From Candidatus Competibacteraceae bacterium (GTDB taxonomy: Bacteria; Pseudomonadota; Gammaproteobacteria; Competibacterales; Competibacteraceae), in assembly GCA_003989085.1 (NCBI GenBank), contig RXIV01000001.1, positions 248,001-312,000 on the forward strand: a stretch of 64,000 nt of DNA, written 5' to 3'. Positions 20,869 through 30,926 of this stretch are shown in pieces (position 1 is the first letter of the stretch; each line of letters begins with the position of its first letter). A program made the position numbers and the translations under genes. Under the pieces are notes generated by a model. That model worked only from the letters and a program-made list of their open reading frames with translations. It was not told the DNA's origin and searched no databases.

Positions 20869-22575
20869 ATGGTCATGCCCTTAACTAACCCGCATACCGA
20901 GCTTTACCCTGATCGGCTGACGGATCGTCGCCATCTGTGGGTGGTGTTCCGAGCCACTAATATTTACCGGCTGGTGCTGGCGGCGCTGCTGCTGGCGGCG
21001 TTTGCGATTGACGAGCAGAACCGATTATTCGGCAAGCTGAATCCCCCGCTGTTCCTGGGTGCGGCGGCGGTCTACATGACGCTGGCGGTGGCCGCCATTA
21101 TTGGCAGTTTCCGGCGGCGACCGCGATTGATGGTGCAGGCTCATCTGCAACTGTTGGCCGATCTGGCGGCGCTGACCGTGATGATCCATGCTTCTGGCGG
21201 GCTGACCAGCAGCCTGAACAGCCTGCTGATCGCCGCCGTCGCTGCCAGCAGCATCCTGCTGCCATTGAGTTCAGCGTTGCTTGGGGCGGCGCTGGGTTTT
21301 TTCCTGCTGACCGGTTCCTGGTTGGTGGGCCACTGGCTGGCTGCCCAGGCGTTGAGCCAGGTCGGGCGCGGCTCGCCTGGCTGGAGCGGTTTGTTCGAAC
21401 AAACCGGCAATGTAACCGATGACTGGGTCCGGCTGGGCATCTTGGGCGCGGTGTTGTTTATCGCGGCCGGGTTGACCCACACTTTGGCCGAACGAGCGCG
21501 GCGCAGCGAAGCGCTGGCCCGGCAACGCACCCGTGAACTGCTGGAAGTGGCTGAGCTTAACCAAGGCATCATCCGCCATTTGCAAAATGGGGTGGTGGTG
21601 GTGGATGCCGATGACCGGATTCAACTGCTAAACGACATGGCGTGGGACATGCTCGCCTCACCCCATGCCGTGGTCGGTGGCGTCCTCCAGGATTTATCTC
21701 CGGCGCTGGCAGAACATTTGCGCAACTGGAAACGGGGCAACGGGCCGGAAAACCCGGCGTTTCGCCCCGCAGAGCACCGCCCGGAACTGATCCCGCGTTT
21801 TACCCGGCTCAGCGGGCGTCAGGCAACCAATGCGCTGATTTTGCTGGAAGACTCGGATCAGGTTGCCGAACGCCTACAACAGATCAAACTGGCGGCGCTG
21901 GGCCGGCTGACCGCCGGCATTGCCCATGAAATTCGTAATCCACTGGCTGCTATCGGTCATGCCGCCCAGTTGCTGGAAGAAGCTGCTGGCGTCAATGCCC
22001 AGACCCGGCGACTGGCGCAAATCGTCTATGACAACGTCAAACGCGCCAACCGGATTATTGGCGATGTGCTGGATCTAGCTCGGGGCGACCGGGGCAAACC
22101 GGAGCGGTTGGCGCTGGGGCCGTGGCTGGACGCCTTCAGTCAGGAGTTTCTGCGTGGGCCGGATGGGCCGCTTCCTGACTGGCGGCATGTGGTGGAGCCG
22201 GACGATCTGGCGATCAGTTTCGATCCGCACCAGTTGCGGCAAGTCCTGTGGAATCTATGCGCCAACGCCTGTCAGCATGGCGCTCAGCCGGGGGAGCCGC
22301 CGCGTCTTGAGCTGTCCGCCACAGTGGAGCAGGAGCGTGGTCGGCCCATTCTGGAGGTGCGCGACGCTGGCCCCGGCGTGGCGACCGAGCATGTCGGCCA
22401 TCTGTTTGAACCGTTCTTCACCACCCGCGCCAAGGGCACTGGTCTCGGGTTATATCTGGCCCGCGAGCTGTGCGAAGCCAACCGGGCGCATTTGCAATAT
22501 CTGCCCGGCGCCGGGGGCGGCAGCTGTTTCCGCATCACGTTTACTCCCACAAGCTCCCCGATGGAGATGGTTTGA
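20869..22575 (+). CDS. pilS: PilS-type sensor histidine kinase
   Basis: 568 residues. Six hydrophobic segments lie in the first ~210 residues (e.g. IYRLVLAALLLAAFAI, LLIAAVAASSILLPLSSALLGAALGFFL). They are followed by a PAS-like cytoplasmic domain (NGVVVVDADDRIQLLNDMAWDMLA) and a HisKA H-box, ALGRLTAGIAHEIRNPLAAIGHAA. The ATPase domain has DPHQLRQVLWNLCANACQHG, EVRDAGPGV and GTGLGLYLARELCEANRA. This architecture is that of PilS of type IV pili. It overlaps pilR by one base (TGATG). No pilin or pil genes are in the window, so the target is not visible. A second ATG two codons in is an alternative start. Confidence 0.9.
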   Translation: MVMPLTNPHTELYPDRLTDRRHLWVVFRATNIYRLVLAALLLAAFAIDEQNRLFGKLNPPLFLGAAAVYMTLAVAAIIGSFRRRPRLMVQAHLQLLADLAALTVMIHASGGLTSSLNSLLIAAVAASSILLPLSSALLGAALGFFLLTGSWLVGHWLAAQALSQVGRGSPGWSGLFEQTGNVTDDWVRLGILGAVLFIAAGLTHTLAERARRSEALARQRTRELLEVAELNQGIIRHLQNGVVVVDADDRIQLLNDMAWDMLASPHAVVGGVLQDLSPALAEHLRNWKRGNGPENPAFRPAEHRPELIPRFTRLSGRQATNALILLEDSDQVAERLQQIKLAALGRLTAGIAHEIRNPLAAIGHAAQLLEEAAGVNAQTRRLAQIVYDNVKRANRIIGDVLDLARGDRGKPERLALGPWLDAFSQEFLRGPDGPLPDWRHVVEPDDLAISFDPHQLRQVLWNLCANACQHGAQPGEPPRLELSATVEQERGRPILEVRDAGPGVATEHVGHLFEPFFTTRAKGTGLGLYLARELCEANRAHLQYLPGAGGGSCFRITFTPTSSPMEMV

Positions 22576-23993
22576 TGGATGCCTACACCGCCTTGATCGT
22601 GGATGATGAAGCCGATATCCGCGAGCTGATCGAGATGACCCTGTTGCCGATGGGCGTAATTTGCCTGCCGGCGGAAACCGTGGGCGAGGCGCGGGTGTTG
22701 CTTAAGCGCCAGCCCTTCAGCTTGTGCATTACTGATCTGCGTTTGCCGGACGGTAGCGGTCTGGAGGTGGTGGCGCATATTCAAAAGCATCATCCTAACT
22801 TGCCGGTCGCCGTCATCACCGCCCACGGCAATGTGGAAAGCGCGGTCGAGGCGCTGAAGCTGGGCGCTTTTGATTTCGTATCCAAGCCCTTCGAACTGGC
22901 GGTGCTGCGCAACATGGTTTCGACCGCGCTGCGGCTGAATCGTGGGCTTGGCCCCAGTCGCTCCAGCGAGAACCGCCCGGCGCTGCTCGGCCAGTCGGTG
23001 GTCATGGACGGGGTGCGCGCCCTGATCGCCAAGCTAGCTCGCAGCCAGGCGCCGATCATGATCAGCGGGGAATCGGGTACCGGCAAGGAATTGGCGGCGA
23101 GACTGATCCACCTGTCCGGGCCGCGGGCTGACAAGCCGTTCGTGCCGGTCAACTGCGGGGCGATCCCCGAACATCTGATGGAAAGCGAGTTTTTCGGCTA
23201 CAAAAAAGGCAGTTTTACCGGGGCCAGCCAGGACAAGATCGGGCTGTTTCAGGCGGCCAGCGGCGGCACCCTGTTTCTGGACGAAGTAGCCGAATTGCCG
23301 ATTCCGATGCAAGTCAAATTGCTGCGGGCGATTCAGGAACGGGCTGTGCGACCGGTTGGAGCACAGGCTGAGATATCGACTGATGTGCGGATTCTCAGCG
23401 CGACCCACAAGAATCTGGCGGCGCTGGTCCAGGAGGGTCTGTTTCGTCAGGACTTGTTCTACCGGCTGAACGTGATTGGTCTGCGGTTGCCAAGTTTGAA
23501 TGAGCATCCTGGCGATATTCCCGAACTGGCGGCGGCGATTCTTGACCGCTTGAGCGTGCAAACCGGTTTGCCAAGACCGGAGCTGGCGGCTGCCGCCTTG
23601 GCCGTGCTACAGGATTACGATTTTCCCGGCAATATCCGGGAATTGGAGAACATTCTCGAACGGGCCTTCACCCTGTGCGAGGACCGCGTGATCCAGGCTG
23701 AAGATTTGTTGCTGCCGGCGGGACAGGCGATGCTCATCCGACCACCCGCGCCCAGCGTCGGCGCAAAAGCGACCCCGGCGCCAACACCGCTCCCCCCGGT
23801 CGAGCTAAAAACGGCGTCTGCTCTGACGATGCCCGTTGTCGATGATCTGGAGGGTTATCTGGAAGATTTGGAGAAGGCGGCGATCCGGCAGGCGCTGGAA
23901 GCAACCCGTTACAACAAGACCGCCGCTGCTGAGAAACTCGGCATCACCTTTCGGGCTTTGCGCTACCGGCTGAAGAAACTGGGGCTGGATTGA
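22575..23993 (+). CDS. pilR: PilR-type sigma-54 response regulator
   Basis: 472 residues from the ATG at 22575. The receiver domain (LIVDDEADIRELIE, phospho-acceptor Asp in CITDLRLPDGSG, Lys in VSKPFE) is followed by an AAA+ domain with GESGTGKELAARLIH, the sigma-54 loop GSFTGA and GGTLFLDEVAELPIPMQVKLL. An Ala/Pro-rich linker leads to a Fis-type helix-turn-helix (ALEATRYNKTAAAEKLGITFRALRYRL). It should activate sigma-54 promoters in response to PilS. Its stop is 3 bp from the convergent uspA stop. Confidence 0.93.
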   Translation: MDAYTALIVDDEADIRELIEMTLLPMGVICLPAETVGEARVLLKRQPFSLCITDLRLPDGSGLEVVAHIQKHHPNLPVAVITAHGNVESAVEALKLGAFDFVSKPFELAVLRNMVSTALRLNRGLGPSRSSENRPALLGQSVVMDGVRALIAKLARSQAPIMISGESGTGKELAARLIHLSGPRADKPFVPVNCGAIPEHLMESEFFGYKKGSFTGASQDKIGLFQAASGGTLFLDEVAELPIPMQVKLLRAIQERAVRPVGAQAEISTDVRILSATHKNLAALVQEGLFRQDLFYRLNVIGLRLPSLNEHPGDIPELAAAILDRLSVQTGLPRPELAAAALAVLQDYDFPGNIRELENILERAFTLCEDRVIQAEDLLLPAGQAMLIRPPAPSVGAKATPAPTPLPPVELKTASALTMPVVDDLEGYLEDLEKAAIRQALEATRYNKTAAAEKLGITFRALRYRLKKLGLD

Positions 23994-23996
23994 AAG

Positions 23997-24437
23997 CTAA
24001 CGGATCCGCACCGCCAGCACATCACACGGCGCGCCATGCAGTACGGCGTTGGCGGTCGATCCCAATAACAGCGCCAGCCCGTGGCGACCGTGACTGCCGA
24101 CCACGATCAAATCCGCGCCATGTTCCTTGGCTGCGCCAAGAATGCCTTCCTTGGTCGATGGCGCATTGACCACCCACTGTTCAGCGTCTTTCAGGCCAAG
24201 CTTTTCCGCCAGCGCGCCCAGCGCGGTTCGAGCTTCCTGCGATAACGCCTGGTCGGGTAATTCTGATAGTACTGGCAACAGTTCATAGCCGCCCCCCAAG
24301 CCGATATTCACATCTTCAACCACATGGATCAGGCTTAATCGCGCGCCTGATGGCCGGGCGATTTCCTTGGCTCGTTCGCCGACCTGCAAAGCGCCTTCGG
24401 AAAAATCAGCCGCAAACAGAATGTGTTGATAGCTCAT
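23997..24437 (-). CDS. uspA: Universal stress protein A family
   Basis: 146 residues from the ATG at 24437, which is 9 bp from a GGGAG ribosome-binding site; an ATG three codons upstream is too close to it. Single Usp domain (HILFAADFSEGALQVGERAKEIA). It ends in the nucleotide-binding motif G-2x-G-9x-G-S/T (GSHGRHGLALLLGSTANAVL), so it probably binds ATP. It is convergent with pilR and 22 bp upstream, in transcription order, of nothing obvious; the lipoprotein gene precedes it by 23 bp. Confidence 0.88.
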   Translation of the reverse strand: MSYQHILFAADFSEGALQVGERAKEIARPSGARLSLIHVVEDVNIGLGGGYELLPVLSELPDQALSQEARTALGALAEKLGLKDAEQWVVNAPSTKEGILGAAKEHGADLIVVGSHGRHGLALLLGSTANAVLHGAPCDVLAVRIR

Positions 24438-24460
24438 GGCATTCACTCCCAGATCGTGTG

Positions 24461-24958
24461 CTAAGGCAATGCCGTTTCCAGCAGAGTCTGTAACAGCTCG
24501 CGGGTTTCCTGACGGGCCGCATCGGTGGATGGCAAGCGGGTTTGCGCTTCCCGCAACGCGCCCACTCCCAGTTTGACCTGCACTAACCCTAAATTATGCA
24601 GGGTTTTGGCGTCGTCACGGCGGCGTAGTGCTTCCCGATAAGCACGTTCCGCCGAATCCAGTCGGCCCTGCTCAGCGTACAAGTTGCCCAATCGAAACCA
24701 CGGCGCGGCGTCATTTGGTTTCAGCCGGGTCAGTTGCAGATAATAGCCTTCGGCCACATCCCGGCGACCTGTTTCATCGGCTTGGCGGGCGCGTTCCTCG
24801 ATAAAAACCGGGCTGGCCGACTGAGGGGGCGGCGCTGGGCCAGTCCAATCGGAAGGGGCAACCGGGGAGCGGACAGCGGTTTCGACGCCAACCACCGGCA
24901 GCGGCGCGCAACCGCTCAAGATCACGGCAAAGGTAGTCGCCAGCAGCCAGCGCAACAT
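24461..24958 (-). CDS. Small TPR lipoprotein
   Basis: 165 residues from the ATG at 24958 (an upstream in-frame start adds 8 residues). A lipoprotein signal, MLRWLLATTFAVILSGC, is followed by a Pro-rich spacer (about 20-50). Two TPR-like helices pairs follow (DVAEGYYLQLTRLKPNDAAPWFRLGNLYAEQGRLDSAERAYREALRR and DDAKTLHNLGLVQ). It is probably anchored to a membrane facing the periplasm. I cannot assign a specific role. It lies between prfA and uspA on the same strand, 48 bp after prfA. Confidence 0.72.
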   Translation of the reverse strand: MLRWLLATTFAVILSGCAPLPVVGVETAVRSPVAPSDWTGPAPPPQSASPVFIEERARQADETGRRDVAEGYYLQLTRLKPNDAAPWFRLGNLYAEQGRLDSAERAYREALRRRDDAKTLHNLGLVQVKLGVGALREAQTRLPSTDAARQETRELLQTLLETALP

Positions 24959-25006
24959 TACGGCAAACCTTCTCCAGCACAAAAAACTGGTCCGACCTTG
25001 AGGTGG

Positions 25007-26095
25007 CTATGCTTCCGCCATCAGGGCATTCAGGTCGATCAGGGTCTGTTCCCGAATCAGCGGTTCGATCACCACATCCAGGTTCCCTTCTAGCACATCG
25101 CCCAATTTGTAGAGGGTTAGATTGATGCGATGGTCGGTGATCCGCCCCTGTGGAAAGTTGTAGGTGCGGATTCGCTCGGAACGGTCGCCGCTGCCTACTT
25201 GTAACTTGCGGTTTTGGGCCTGGGCGCTGGTTTGTTTTTCCCGCTCCGCCGCCAGCAATTTCGCCTGCAACAGGGACATGGCTCGCGACCGGTTCTTGTG
25301 CTGTGAACGCTCATCCTGACACTCCACCACGATCCCGCTGGGCAGATGGGTGAGGCGGATCGCCGAGTCGGTCTTGTTGACATGCTGACCGCCAGCCCCG
25401 GAGGCCCGGTAGGTATCGACCCGCAGATCACCAGGATTGATCTCCACCTGCTCGATTTCGGCCAACTCTGGTAGTACGGCGACGGTGGCGGCAGAAGTGT
25501 GAATCCGACCCTGCGCCTCTGTGGCCGGCACCCGCTGTACCCGGTGCGCCCCGGATTCAAACTTCAGCCGGGCATAAGCGCCCTGACCAATGACACGGCT
25601 AATCACTTCTTTATAGCCGCCATGCTCACCGAGGCTCTCGCTCAGCAGTTCCAGCGTCCAGCCGCGCAATTCAGCATAGCGCCCATACATCCGTAATAAA
25701 TCGCCAGCAAACAACGCGGCTTCGTCGCCGCCCGTCCCCGCGCGGATTTCCAGAAACAGATTGCCGGCGTCATGCGGATCGCGGGGCAGCAACAACAGCT
25801 GCAACGCCTGTTCCTGATCGGCAAGGCGATTTTCGGCCTCCAGTATCTCGTCCTGAGCCAGGGCGCGTAACTCAGGATCGGAATCGCGGCTCAGCTCGCG
25901 AGCGGCATCCAGCTCATCCAAGGTATGGCGATAGGCCCAGAAGCCGCTGGCTACCGGCTCCAGCTGGGCGTATTCCATCGACAGGGCGCGGAATCGGTCG
26001 TTATCGCCAATAACGGCAGGTTCAGCCAGCAAGGCGCTGACTTCTTCATGGCGGGAAGCCAACTGCTCCAGCCTGGTCAGCATTGAAGGGTTCAT
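25007..26095 (-). CDS. prfA: Peptide chain release factor 1
   Basis: 362 residues from the ATG at 26095, which overlaps the hemA stop (ATGA). It recognises UAA/UAG. The tripeptide anticodon PAT is in [16 protein letters not shown], and the catalytic GGQ is in [21 protein letters not shown]. The N-terminal coiled region ([23 protein letters not shown]) is complete. The usual third gene, prmC (methylates the GGQ glutamine), does not follow; a TPR lipoprotein gene does. Confidence 0.97.
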   Translation of the reverse strand: MNPSMLTRLEQLASRHEEVSALLAEPAVIGDNDRFRALSMEYAQLEPVASGFWAYRHTLDELDAARELSRDSDPELRALAQDEILEAENRLADQEQALQLLLLPRDPHDAGNLFLEIRAGTGGDEAALFAGDLLRMYGRYAELRGWTLELLSESLGEHGGYKEVISRVIGQGAYARLKFESGAHRVQRVPATEAQGRIHTSAATVAVLPELAEIEQVEINPGDLRVDTYRASGAGGQHVNKTDSAIRLTHLPSGIVVECQDERSQHKNRSRAMSLLQAKLLAAEREKQTSAQAQNRKLQVGSGDRSERIRTYNFPQGRITDHRINLTLYKLGDVLEGNLDVVIEPLIREQTLIDLNALMAEA

Positions 26096-27360
26096 CGGCA
26101 AGGATTCCGACCGTCGAGACGGTACAGGTTCTTAATCAGCTTCAACATTTCAAGATCGCCTTGGGCAGCGGCTTCGCGCAGGCCAGCGCAGGGCGGGTGA
26201 ATGAGGCGGTTGGTCAGGGTATTAGCCAGAATATGCAGCACCTCGGCGGGGTCTTTGCCTTGGGTGAGTTGCCGTTGCGCCCGCGCCAGCGCCTCGTCTC
26301 GCGTTTTTTCCGCCTGCCGGCGCAGGGCATGGAGGCTGGCGGCGCTGTCCTGGGTTCGCAGCCAGGCCATGAAATGCTCGACCTGACTGTCAATAATCTC
26401 CTCGGCCTGTTCAGCAGCGGCTTGCCGGGAGCGCAGATTGTCCTGAATGATGTCCTTCAGATCGTCCACCGTATACAGGTATACGTCGTCGAGTTCCGCC
26501 GCCGCCGGATCAATATCGCGTGGCACCGCCAGATCGACCATGAACATCGGCCGTCGCCGCCGTTGTTTCAGGCACTGGCGAATCAGCGCCGCGTCCAGCA
26601 TCAGACCCGGGCTGGCGGTGGCGGCGATCACCATGTCGGCTTCGCCAAGATGCATGGGGATTTCCTCCAGTCCAATCGCGTAACCAGAGAAGGGCGCGAC
26701 CAGCGCATGCGCCCGCTCCAGGGTGCGGTTGGCGATGATCAGCCGGCCCACGCCATTATCGTGCAAGTGGCGAGCGACCAGTTCGATGGTGTCGCCCGCG
26801 CCAATCAGCAGCGCGGTGCGTTGCGGCAAATCGGCGAAAATCTGCTTGGCTAGTCCGACGGCGGCGAATGCGACCGAGACCGGGCTAGCCCCGATCCGGG
26901 TATCGGTGCGGACCTGTTTGGCGACGGCGAAGGTATGCTGAAACAGCCGCTCCAGCCGGGAGCCGAGCGCGCCAGCGCTATTAGCGGCCTGATAAGCGGC
27001 CTTGACCTGGCCGAGAATCTGCGGCTCGCCCAGCACCAGCGAATCCAGTCCGGAAGCCACGCGCAGGATATGGCGCACCGCTCGCTGCCCGGCGTGCTGG
27101 TACAGGTAAGGCTGCAAATCCGCCGGACGCAGCGCATGGTAATCGCCCAGCCATTCCACCACCGGTCGGTCATCATCGCCTTTGAGGCGACAATACAGCT
27201 CGGTGCGATTGCAGGTGGACAAAATGGCCGCTTCGCGGGCGCAGCCACAGTCCAGCAAGTCTCGCAGCGCAGCATCCAGCCGCTCGGTGTGGAACGCGAC
27301 CCGCTCGCGAACCGCGACGGGGGCAGTGCGATGGTTGAGGCCAAGAGCCAGCAGGGGCAT
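26092..27360 (-). CDS. hemA: Glutamyl-tRNA reductase
   Basis: 422 residues from the ATG at 27360 ([23 protein letters not shown]). It catalyses the first step of C5-pathway tetrapyrrole synthesis, glutamyl-tRNA to glutamate-1-semialdehyde. The catalytic Cys is in [13 protein letters not shown]. Also present are the NADPH domain ([29 protein letters not shown]) and the C-terminal dimerisation helix. The upstream 23 codons of open frame are not conserved. It is in an operon with prfA and divergent from the large TPR gene. Confidence 0.96.
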   Translation of the reverse strand: MPLLALGLNHRTAPVAVRERVAFHTERLDAALRDLLDCGCAREAAILSTCNRTELYCRLKGDDDRPVVEWLGDYHALRPADLQPYLYQHAGQRAVRHILRVASGLDSLVLGEPQILGQVKAAYQAANSAGALGSRLERLFQHTFAVAKQVRTDTRIGASPVSVAFAAVGLAKQIFADLPQRTALLIGAGDTIELVARHLHDNGVGRLIIANRTLERAHALVAPFSGYAIGLEEIPMHLGEADMVIAATASPGLMLDAALIRQCLKQRRRRPMFMVDLAVPRDIDPAAAELDDVYLYTVDDLKDIIQDNLRSRQAAAEQAEEIIDSQVEHFMAWLRTQDSAASLHALRRQAEKTRDEALARAQRQLTQGKDPAEVLHILANTLTNRLIHPPCAGLREAAAQGDLEMLKLIKNLYRLDGRNPCR

Positions 27361-27597
27361 AGGTAAACCGAAGGGGGGCTGAAAAATGCTAAGATTTTGC
27401 GGGATAAAACCGGTGAATGACAAGGTCATATCCCGGTTGGGCTTTTCGGCGTGCTATTAATCTCTCCGACAGCGCCTTGTAGCAAGATTCTTCGTCAGGC
27501 CAGCGGAAGCCGGCTCTACATTATTCCTCTCCATTCCAGCGGTTTCTTCCGCTGCCAAAGCCAAACGATCAACACACACCAGTGGTAATAACAGGCA

Positions 27598-29310
27598 ATG
27601 AACACACTTTTGAAAGCATTGGGTTTTGGCGTGCTGCTGCTGTTAAGCGGGTGCGCCACCGTGGTGGACGCACAAGCCCCGGTGGAATCGGAATTTCCGA
27701 TCCGGCCCACATTGCAGCGCAGCGCCCGCGCCGAAACGATGTATCAGGTGCTGACGGCGGAACTGGCTGGCAAGCGTGATCAACTCGATGTGGCGCTGGC
27801 TAATTATCGCAAGGTGGCCGCTACCAGCCGTGATCCCAAGATCGCCGAGCGGGCGACGATGCTGGCGCTGCTGATGAAGGACCATCCCGTCGCGCTGGAA
27901 CTGGCGCAACGCTGGCAGATGCTTGCCCCTGCGGATGATCAGGCCCGGCAGGCGCTGGCGCTGGCGTTGCTCCGTAATGGCCGGGTGGACGAGGCGGCGA
28001 ATGATCTGGAAGTAGTGCGGCGATTGGCCAGCAAGAAGGACAAGCAGGATGGCTACGCCACCTTGGCTTCGCTGCTGAGCCAGGTAGACGACAAGCCGGC
28101 GGCGTTACGGGTGATGGGGCAATTCCGCGACCGCAACCCGCGCTCGGCTTTCGCCCAGTATTACTACGCGATGCTAGCGGCTGCCGCCGGCGACCGTCCG
28201 GCGGCGCTGGCTGGTCTCGATCAGGCGCTGGCTCGCAATCCGAAGCTGGCCGCCGCCCATCTGCTGCGGACCCGCATCCTGCTGGATCAGGATGACCGGG
28301 AGGCGGCGCTGGTCGGATTAGGCAAGGCCGTTGCAGCGCTGCCCCGCGACCGCAATCTGCGGATGAGTTATGCCAGATTGCTGATTGAATCCGGGCAATT
28401 GGATCAGGCTCGCCGCGAATTCGCCATTCTGTTGAATCAGAATCCCAAGGACGCGGATTCGGTTTATGCGTTGGGGTTGCTGGCGGCGGAAACTCGGCAA
28501 TACGATCTGGCGGAAAGCTATTTTCTGGACCTGATCAAGCGCAATGTCCGGCTGGCTGACGCCTATTTCGAGCTGGGCCGAATCGAGGAGCAGCGCGGCA
28601 ACTACGCCAAGGCCAAGGAATGGTATGGCCGGGTAGGAGGTGCGGATCGCTACCTCACTGCCCGGATGCGGATCGGCGTGGTGCTGGCGAAGGCCGGGGA
28701 CTCGACAGCTGTCGTTAGCCAGCATTTCGATGCGCTGCGCCGCGCCAATCCGCAGAACAGCATCGCGCTCTATCTAGCCGAGGCTGAAGCCCTGCGCGAG
28801 GCCGAGCGGTTTCAGGAGGCGTTTGACACGCTGGATCGGGCGCTGCAACTGCATGCGGGCGACAAGGATTTGCTCTATGCCCGGGCGCTGCTGGCGGAAC
28901 GAATCAACCGGCTGGATGTGCTGGAGCGGGATTTACACGCCATTATCGCCGCCGATCCTAAAAACGGACAGGCGCTCAATGCGCTCGGCTATACCCTGGC
29001 GGATCGCACCGACCGCTATCAGGAGGCGCTGGGTTATATTGAGCAGGCGCTGGTCGTATTGCCGGACGATGCGGCCGTGCTGGACAGCATGGGTTGGGTG
29101 CAATACCGGCTGGGTGATTACCCTAAGGCGCTGGACTATCTGCGCCGGGCCTATCAGGCCAATCAGGACGCCGAAATCGCCGCCCACTTCAGTGAAGTGC
29201 TGTGGGTTAGCGGTCAGCGCGAGGAGGCGAAAAAAGTCTGGCGGGAGGCGCAGCGTAAAACCCCGGACAGCCGCCATTTACACCAGCTTCAAGAGCGGTT
29301 TGGCTGGTAG
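27598..29310 (+). CDS. Large TPR lipoprotein (PA4667-type) next to hemA
   Basis: 570 residues. Lipoprotein signal LLKALGFGVLLLLSGCAT (lipid on Cys19). At least eight TPR-like helical pairs follow across the rest, the clearest being LADAYFELGRIEEQRGNYAKAKEWYGRV, GQALNALGYTLADRTDRYQEALGYIEQAL and AAVLDSMGWVQYRLGDYPKALDYLRRAY. The last two units contain the LN(A/S)LGY and DSMGW signatures of the family encoded between hemA and lolB in Pseudomonas. Its exact function is unknown. In Pseudomonas lolB follows directly; here lolB is 11.7 kb away. Confidence 0.85.
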   Translation: MNTLLKALGFGVLLLLSGCATVVDAQAPVESEFPIRPTLQRSARAETMYQVLTAELAGKRDQLDVALANYRKVAATSRDPKIAERATMLALLMKDHPVALELAQRWQMLAPADDQARQALALALLRNGRVDEAANDLEVVRRLASKKDKQDGYATLASLLSQVDDKPAALRVMGQFRDRNPRSAFAQYYYAMLAAAAGDRPAALAGLDQALARNPKLAAAHLLRTRILLDQDDREAALVGLGKAVAALPRDRNLRMSYARLLIESGQLDQARREFAILLNQNPKDADSVYALGLLAAETRQYDLAESYFLDLIKRNVRLADAYFELGRIEEQRGNYAKAKEWYGRVGGADRYLTARMRIGVVLAKAGDSTAVVSQHFDALRRANPQNSIALYLAEAEALREAERFQEAFDTLDRALQLHAGDKDLLYARALLAERINRLDVLERDLHAIIAADPKNGQALNALGYTLADRTDRYQEALGYIEQALVVLPDDAAVLDSMGWVQYRLGDYPKALDYLRRAYQANQDAEIAAHFSEVLWVSGQREEAKKVWREAQRKTPDSRHLHQLQERFGW

Positions 29311-29442
29311 CTATTATTACGGCGGCAACCGGGTCAGGCATCTGGTTGATCCGCCTGCAATCATGCAGAAAACCCTGCCATTGATACCTCACCGGCCTGA
29401 ATGCCGGAGATTCCTTCGGTGCTCACGTTGCAAAAGCTGGAG

Positions 29443-29603
29443 TCACTTCAACGGATCTTGCTTTATCAAAGCAGCCAACCTCGCTTCTCCACAGGTGAAT
29501 CGAACGTGCTCTGTCCTTAACACGTTGTTGATCGCACCGACCAGGTCGGCGTTTTCAACAACAGGGCGGCGGCGCTCACAACCGCGCCGTTGAGAGGCGG
29601 AGC
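29443..29603 (-). pseudogene. C-terminal remnant of an IS200/IS605 OrfB-type transposase
   Basis: On the minus strand the frame ending at the TGA at 29443-29445 reads RRGCERRRPVVENADLV then GAINNVLRTEHVRF. This resembles the zinc-ribbon end of OrfB/TnpB proteins (ENADxVGAINVLRxG). Only about 50 codons remain, with no upstream part. Past its stop a small hairpin (CCGGC-6 nt-GCCGG, 29392-29407) may be the remains of the element's end. It occupies the place where a gene downstream of the membrane fusion protein would be expected. Confidence 0.5.
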
Positions 29604-30734
29604 TTATGAGTTGGCCGGTTTGGGCGCGATCTGAAAATCCGGCGCCAACTGGTTATTGATCACCACGGCCATGCCATTGCGCAGTTTGAATACGCCGGTC
29701 GTCACGATGGTCTGTCCAGCCTCCAGTCCCGAAGTCACTACAACAAAATCACCACGAGTTTTGCCCAGATGCACGAATTTCTGGTTGAGCACTTTATTGA
29801 TCGCATCGGTTTTCTCGTCCTTTTTTTCCTCGACGATGAATACTGAATTGCCATAAGGCGCATACAGCACCGCAGTAGCCGGAATGATCAGCACCTTTTC
29901 CATCGCAGGCAGCACGGCGGCGACATTGACAAACATGCCGGGCCGCAAGCGTCCTTGTGGATTGTCTAGGGTGGCTTGCAACCGGACGTTGCGGGTTGCT
30001 GTGTCTACTTCGGGATTAATGGCGGTCAGCTTGCCTTCAAATTGCTGTTCGGGAAACGCATCGGTCGTGACCCGCACCGTCATGCCAATACTGAGCTGGG
30101 CGAGTCGCTGTTGCGGCATGGAAAAATCCACATGAATTGGATCAACCGCTTGCAGGGTGACAATGGGGTCGCCGGTGTTGAGGAATTGACCAAGATTGAC
30201 TTGGCGAATGCCGGTCTGGCCGGTGAAAGGCGCCCGGAGCGTTTTTTTGCCGATGACCGCACGGATATTGTCCTGTTGAGCGTCGGCCTGCTTGGCCTGC
30301 GCTTCAGCTGCATCGAGATCGGCTTGGGAGACCATGCGTTTGGCTTGGAGATCGCGGGCGCGGGCCAGATTAGCGCGGGCCAGGTCAGCAGCGGCGGCGG
30401 CGGAACGGAGTTGAGCCTGTTCAACGGAGGTGTCCAGTTCGAGCAGTCGTTCGCCGCTTTTCACCGTCGCGCCCGACTCAAAAGCGATCTGTCTAACGGT
30501 GCCAGCTTCCTCGGCGCTGAGCATGACGCCTTGTGCAGCGGCGACGGATCCCACTGCGCTCAGGACCGGTTGCCAAGTGTCCAGCCTGACCTCGGCGGTA
30601 GTGACGGTTGTCGGCGGCGGAGCAAAACTGGCTCCCGCCGCAAACATGGTCTTGAACTGAAATATCTTGGCGCTGGTCAGCGCCCCAACCAACAGCAACA
30701 AACCGGCAAGGGTAAGGAAAACTTTTTTGATCAT
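29604..30734 (-). CDS. RND efflux membrane fusion protein (periplasmic adaptor), no pump alongside
   Basis: 376 residues from the ATG at 30734, where a membrane anchor begins (MIKKVFLTLAGLLLLVGAL). The lipoyl halves flank a helical hairpin (VEQAQLRSAAAAADLARANLARARDLQAKRMVSQADLDAAEAQ), then the beta-barrel (RVTTDAFPEQQFEGKLTAINPEVDTATRNVRLQATLDNP) and the membrane-proximal domain. This is the HlyD/MexH-like type with the signature RAPFTGQTGIRQVNLGQF. In such operons the RND pump gene follows. Here a transposase remnant follows instead, so the operon may be broken or the pump lies elsewhere. No clear ribosome-binding site precedes the ATG. Confidence 0.87.
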   Translation of the reverse strand: MIKKVFLTLAGLLLLVGALTSAKIFQFKTMFAAGASFAPPPTTVTTAEVRLDTWQPVLSAVGSVAAAQGVMLSAEEAGTVRQIAFESGATVKSGERLLELDTSVEQAQLRSAAAAADLARANLARARDLQAKRMVSQADLDAAEAQAKQADAQQDNIRAVIGKKTLRAPFTGQTGIRQVNLGQFLNTGDPIVTLQAVDPIHVDFSMPQQRLAQLSIGMTVRVTTDAFPEQQFEGKLTAINPEVDTATRNVRLQATLDNPQGRLRPGMFVNVAAVLPAMEKVLIIPATAVLYAPYGNSVFIVEEKKDEKTDAINKVLNQKFVHLGKTRGDFVVVTSGLEAGQTIVTTGVFKLRNGMAVVINNQLAPDFQIAPKPANS

Positions 30735-30926
30735 GGCAAGGAGGCCCAGAACCTGATGGAAAGATTGATTATATGGGGTTGACCCAGGCAACGGCTTGAA
30801 GCTTTGGGCCGGGTCGAATTTCCGCTGCTGTAAGCAACCAGTATGGCGGGGTTCAGCCACGCCAGGCCGGGTTAGACTAGACAAGGTCTTTTCTGACATC
30901 CCTGTGCTGTACGGACTCCACACCCC

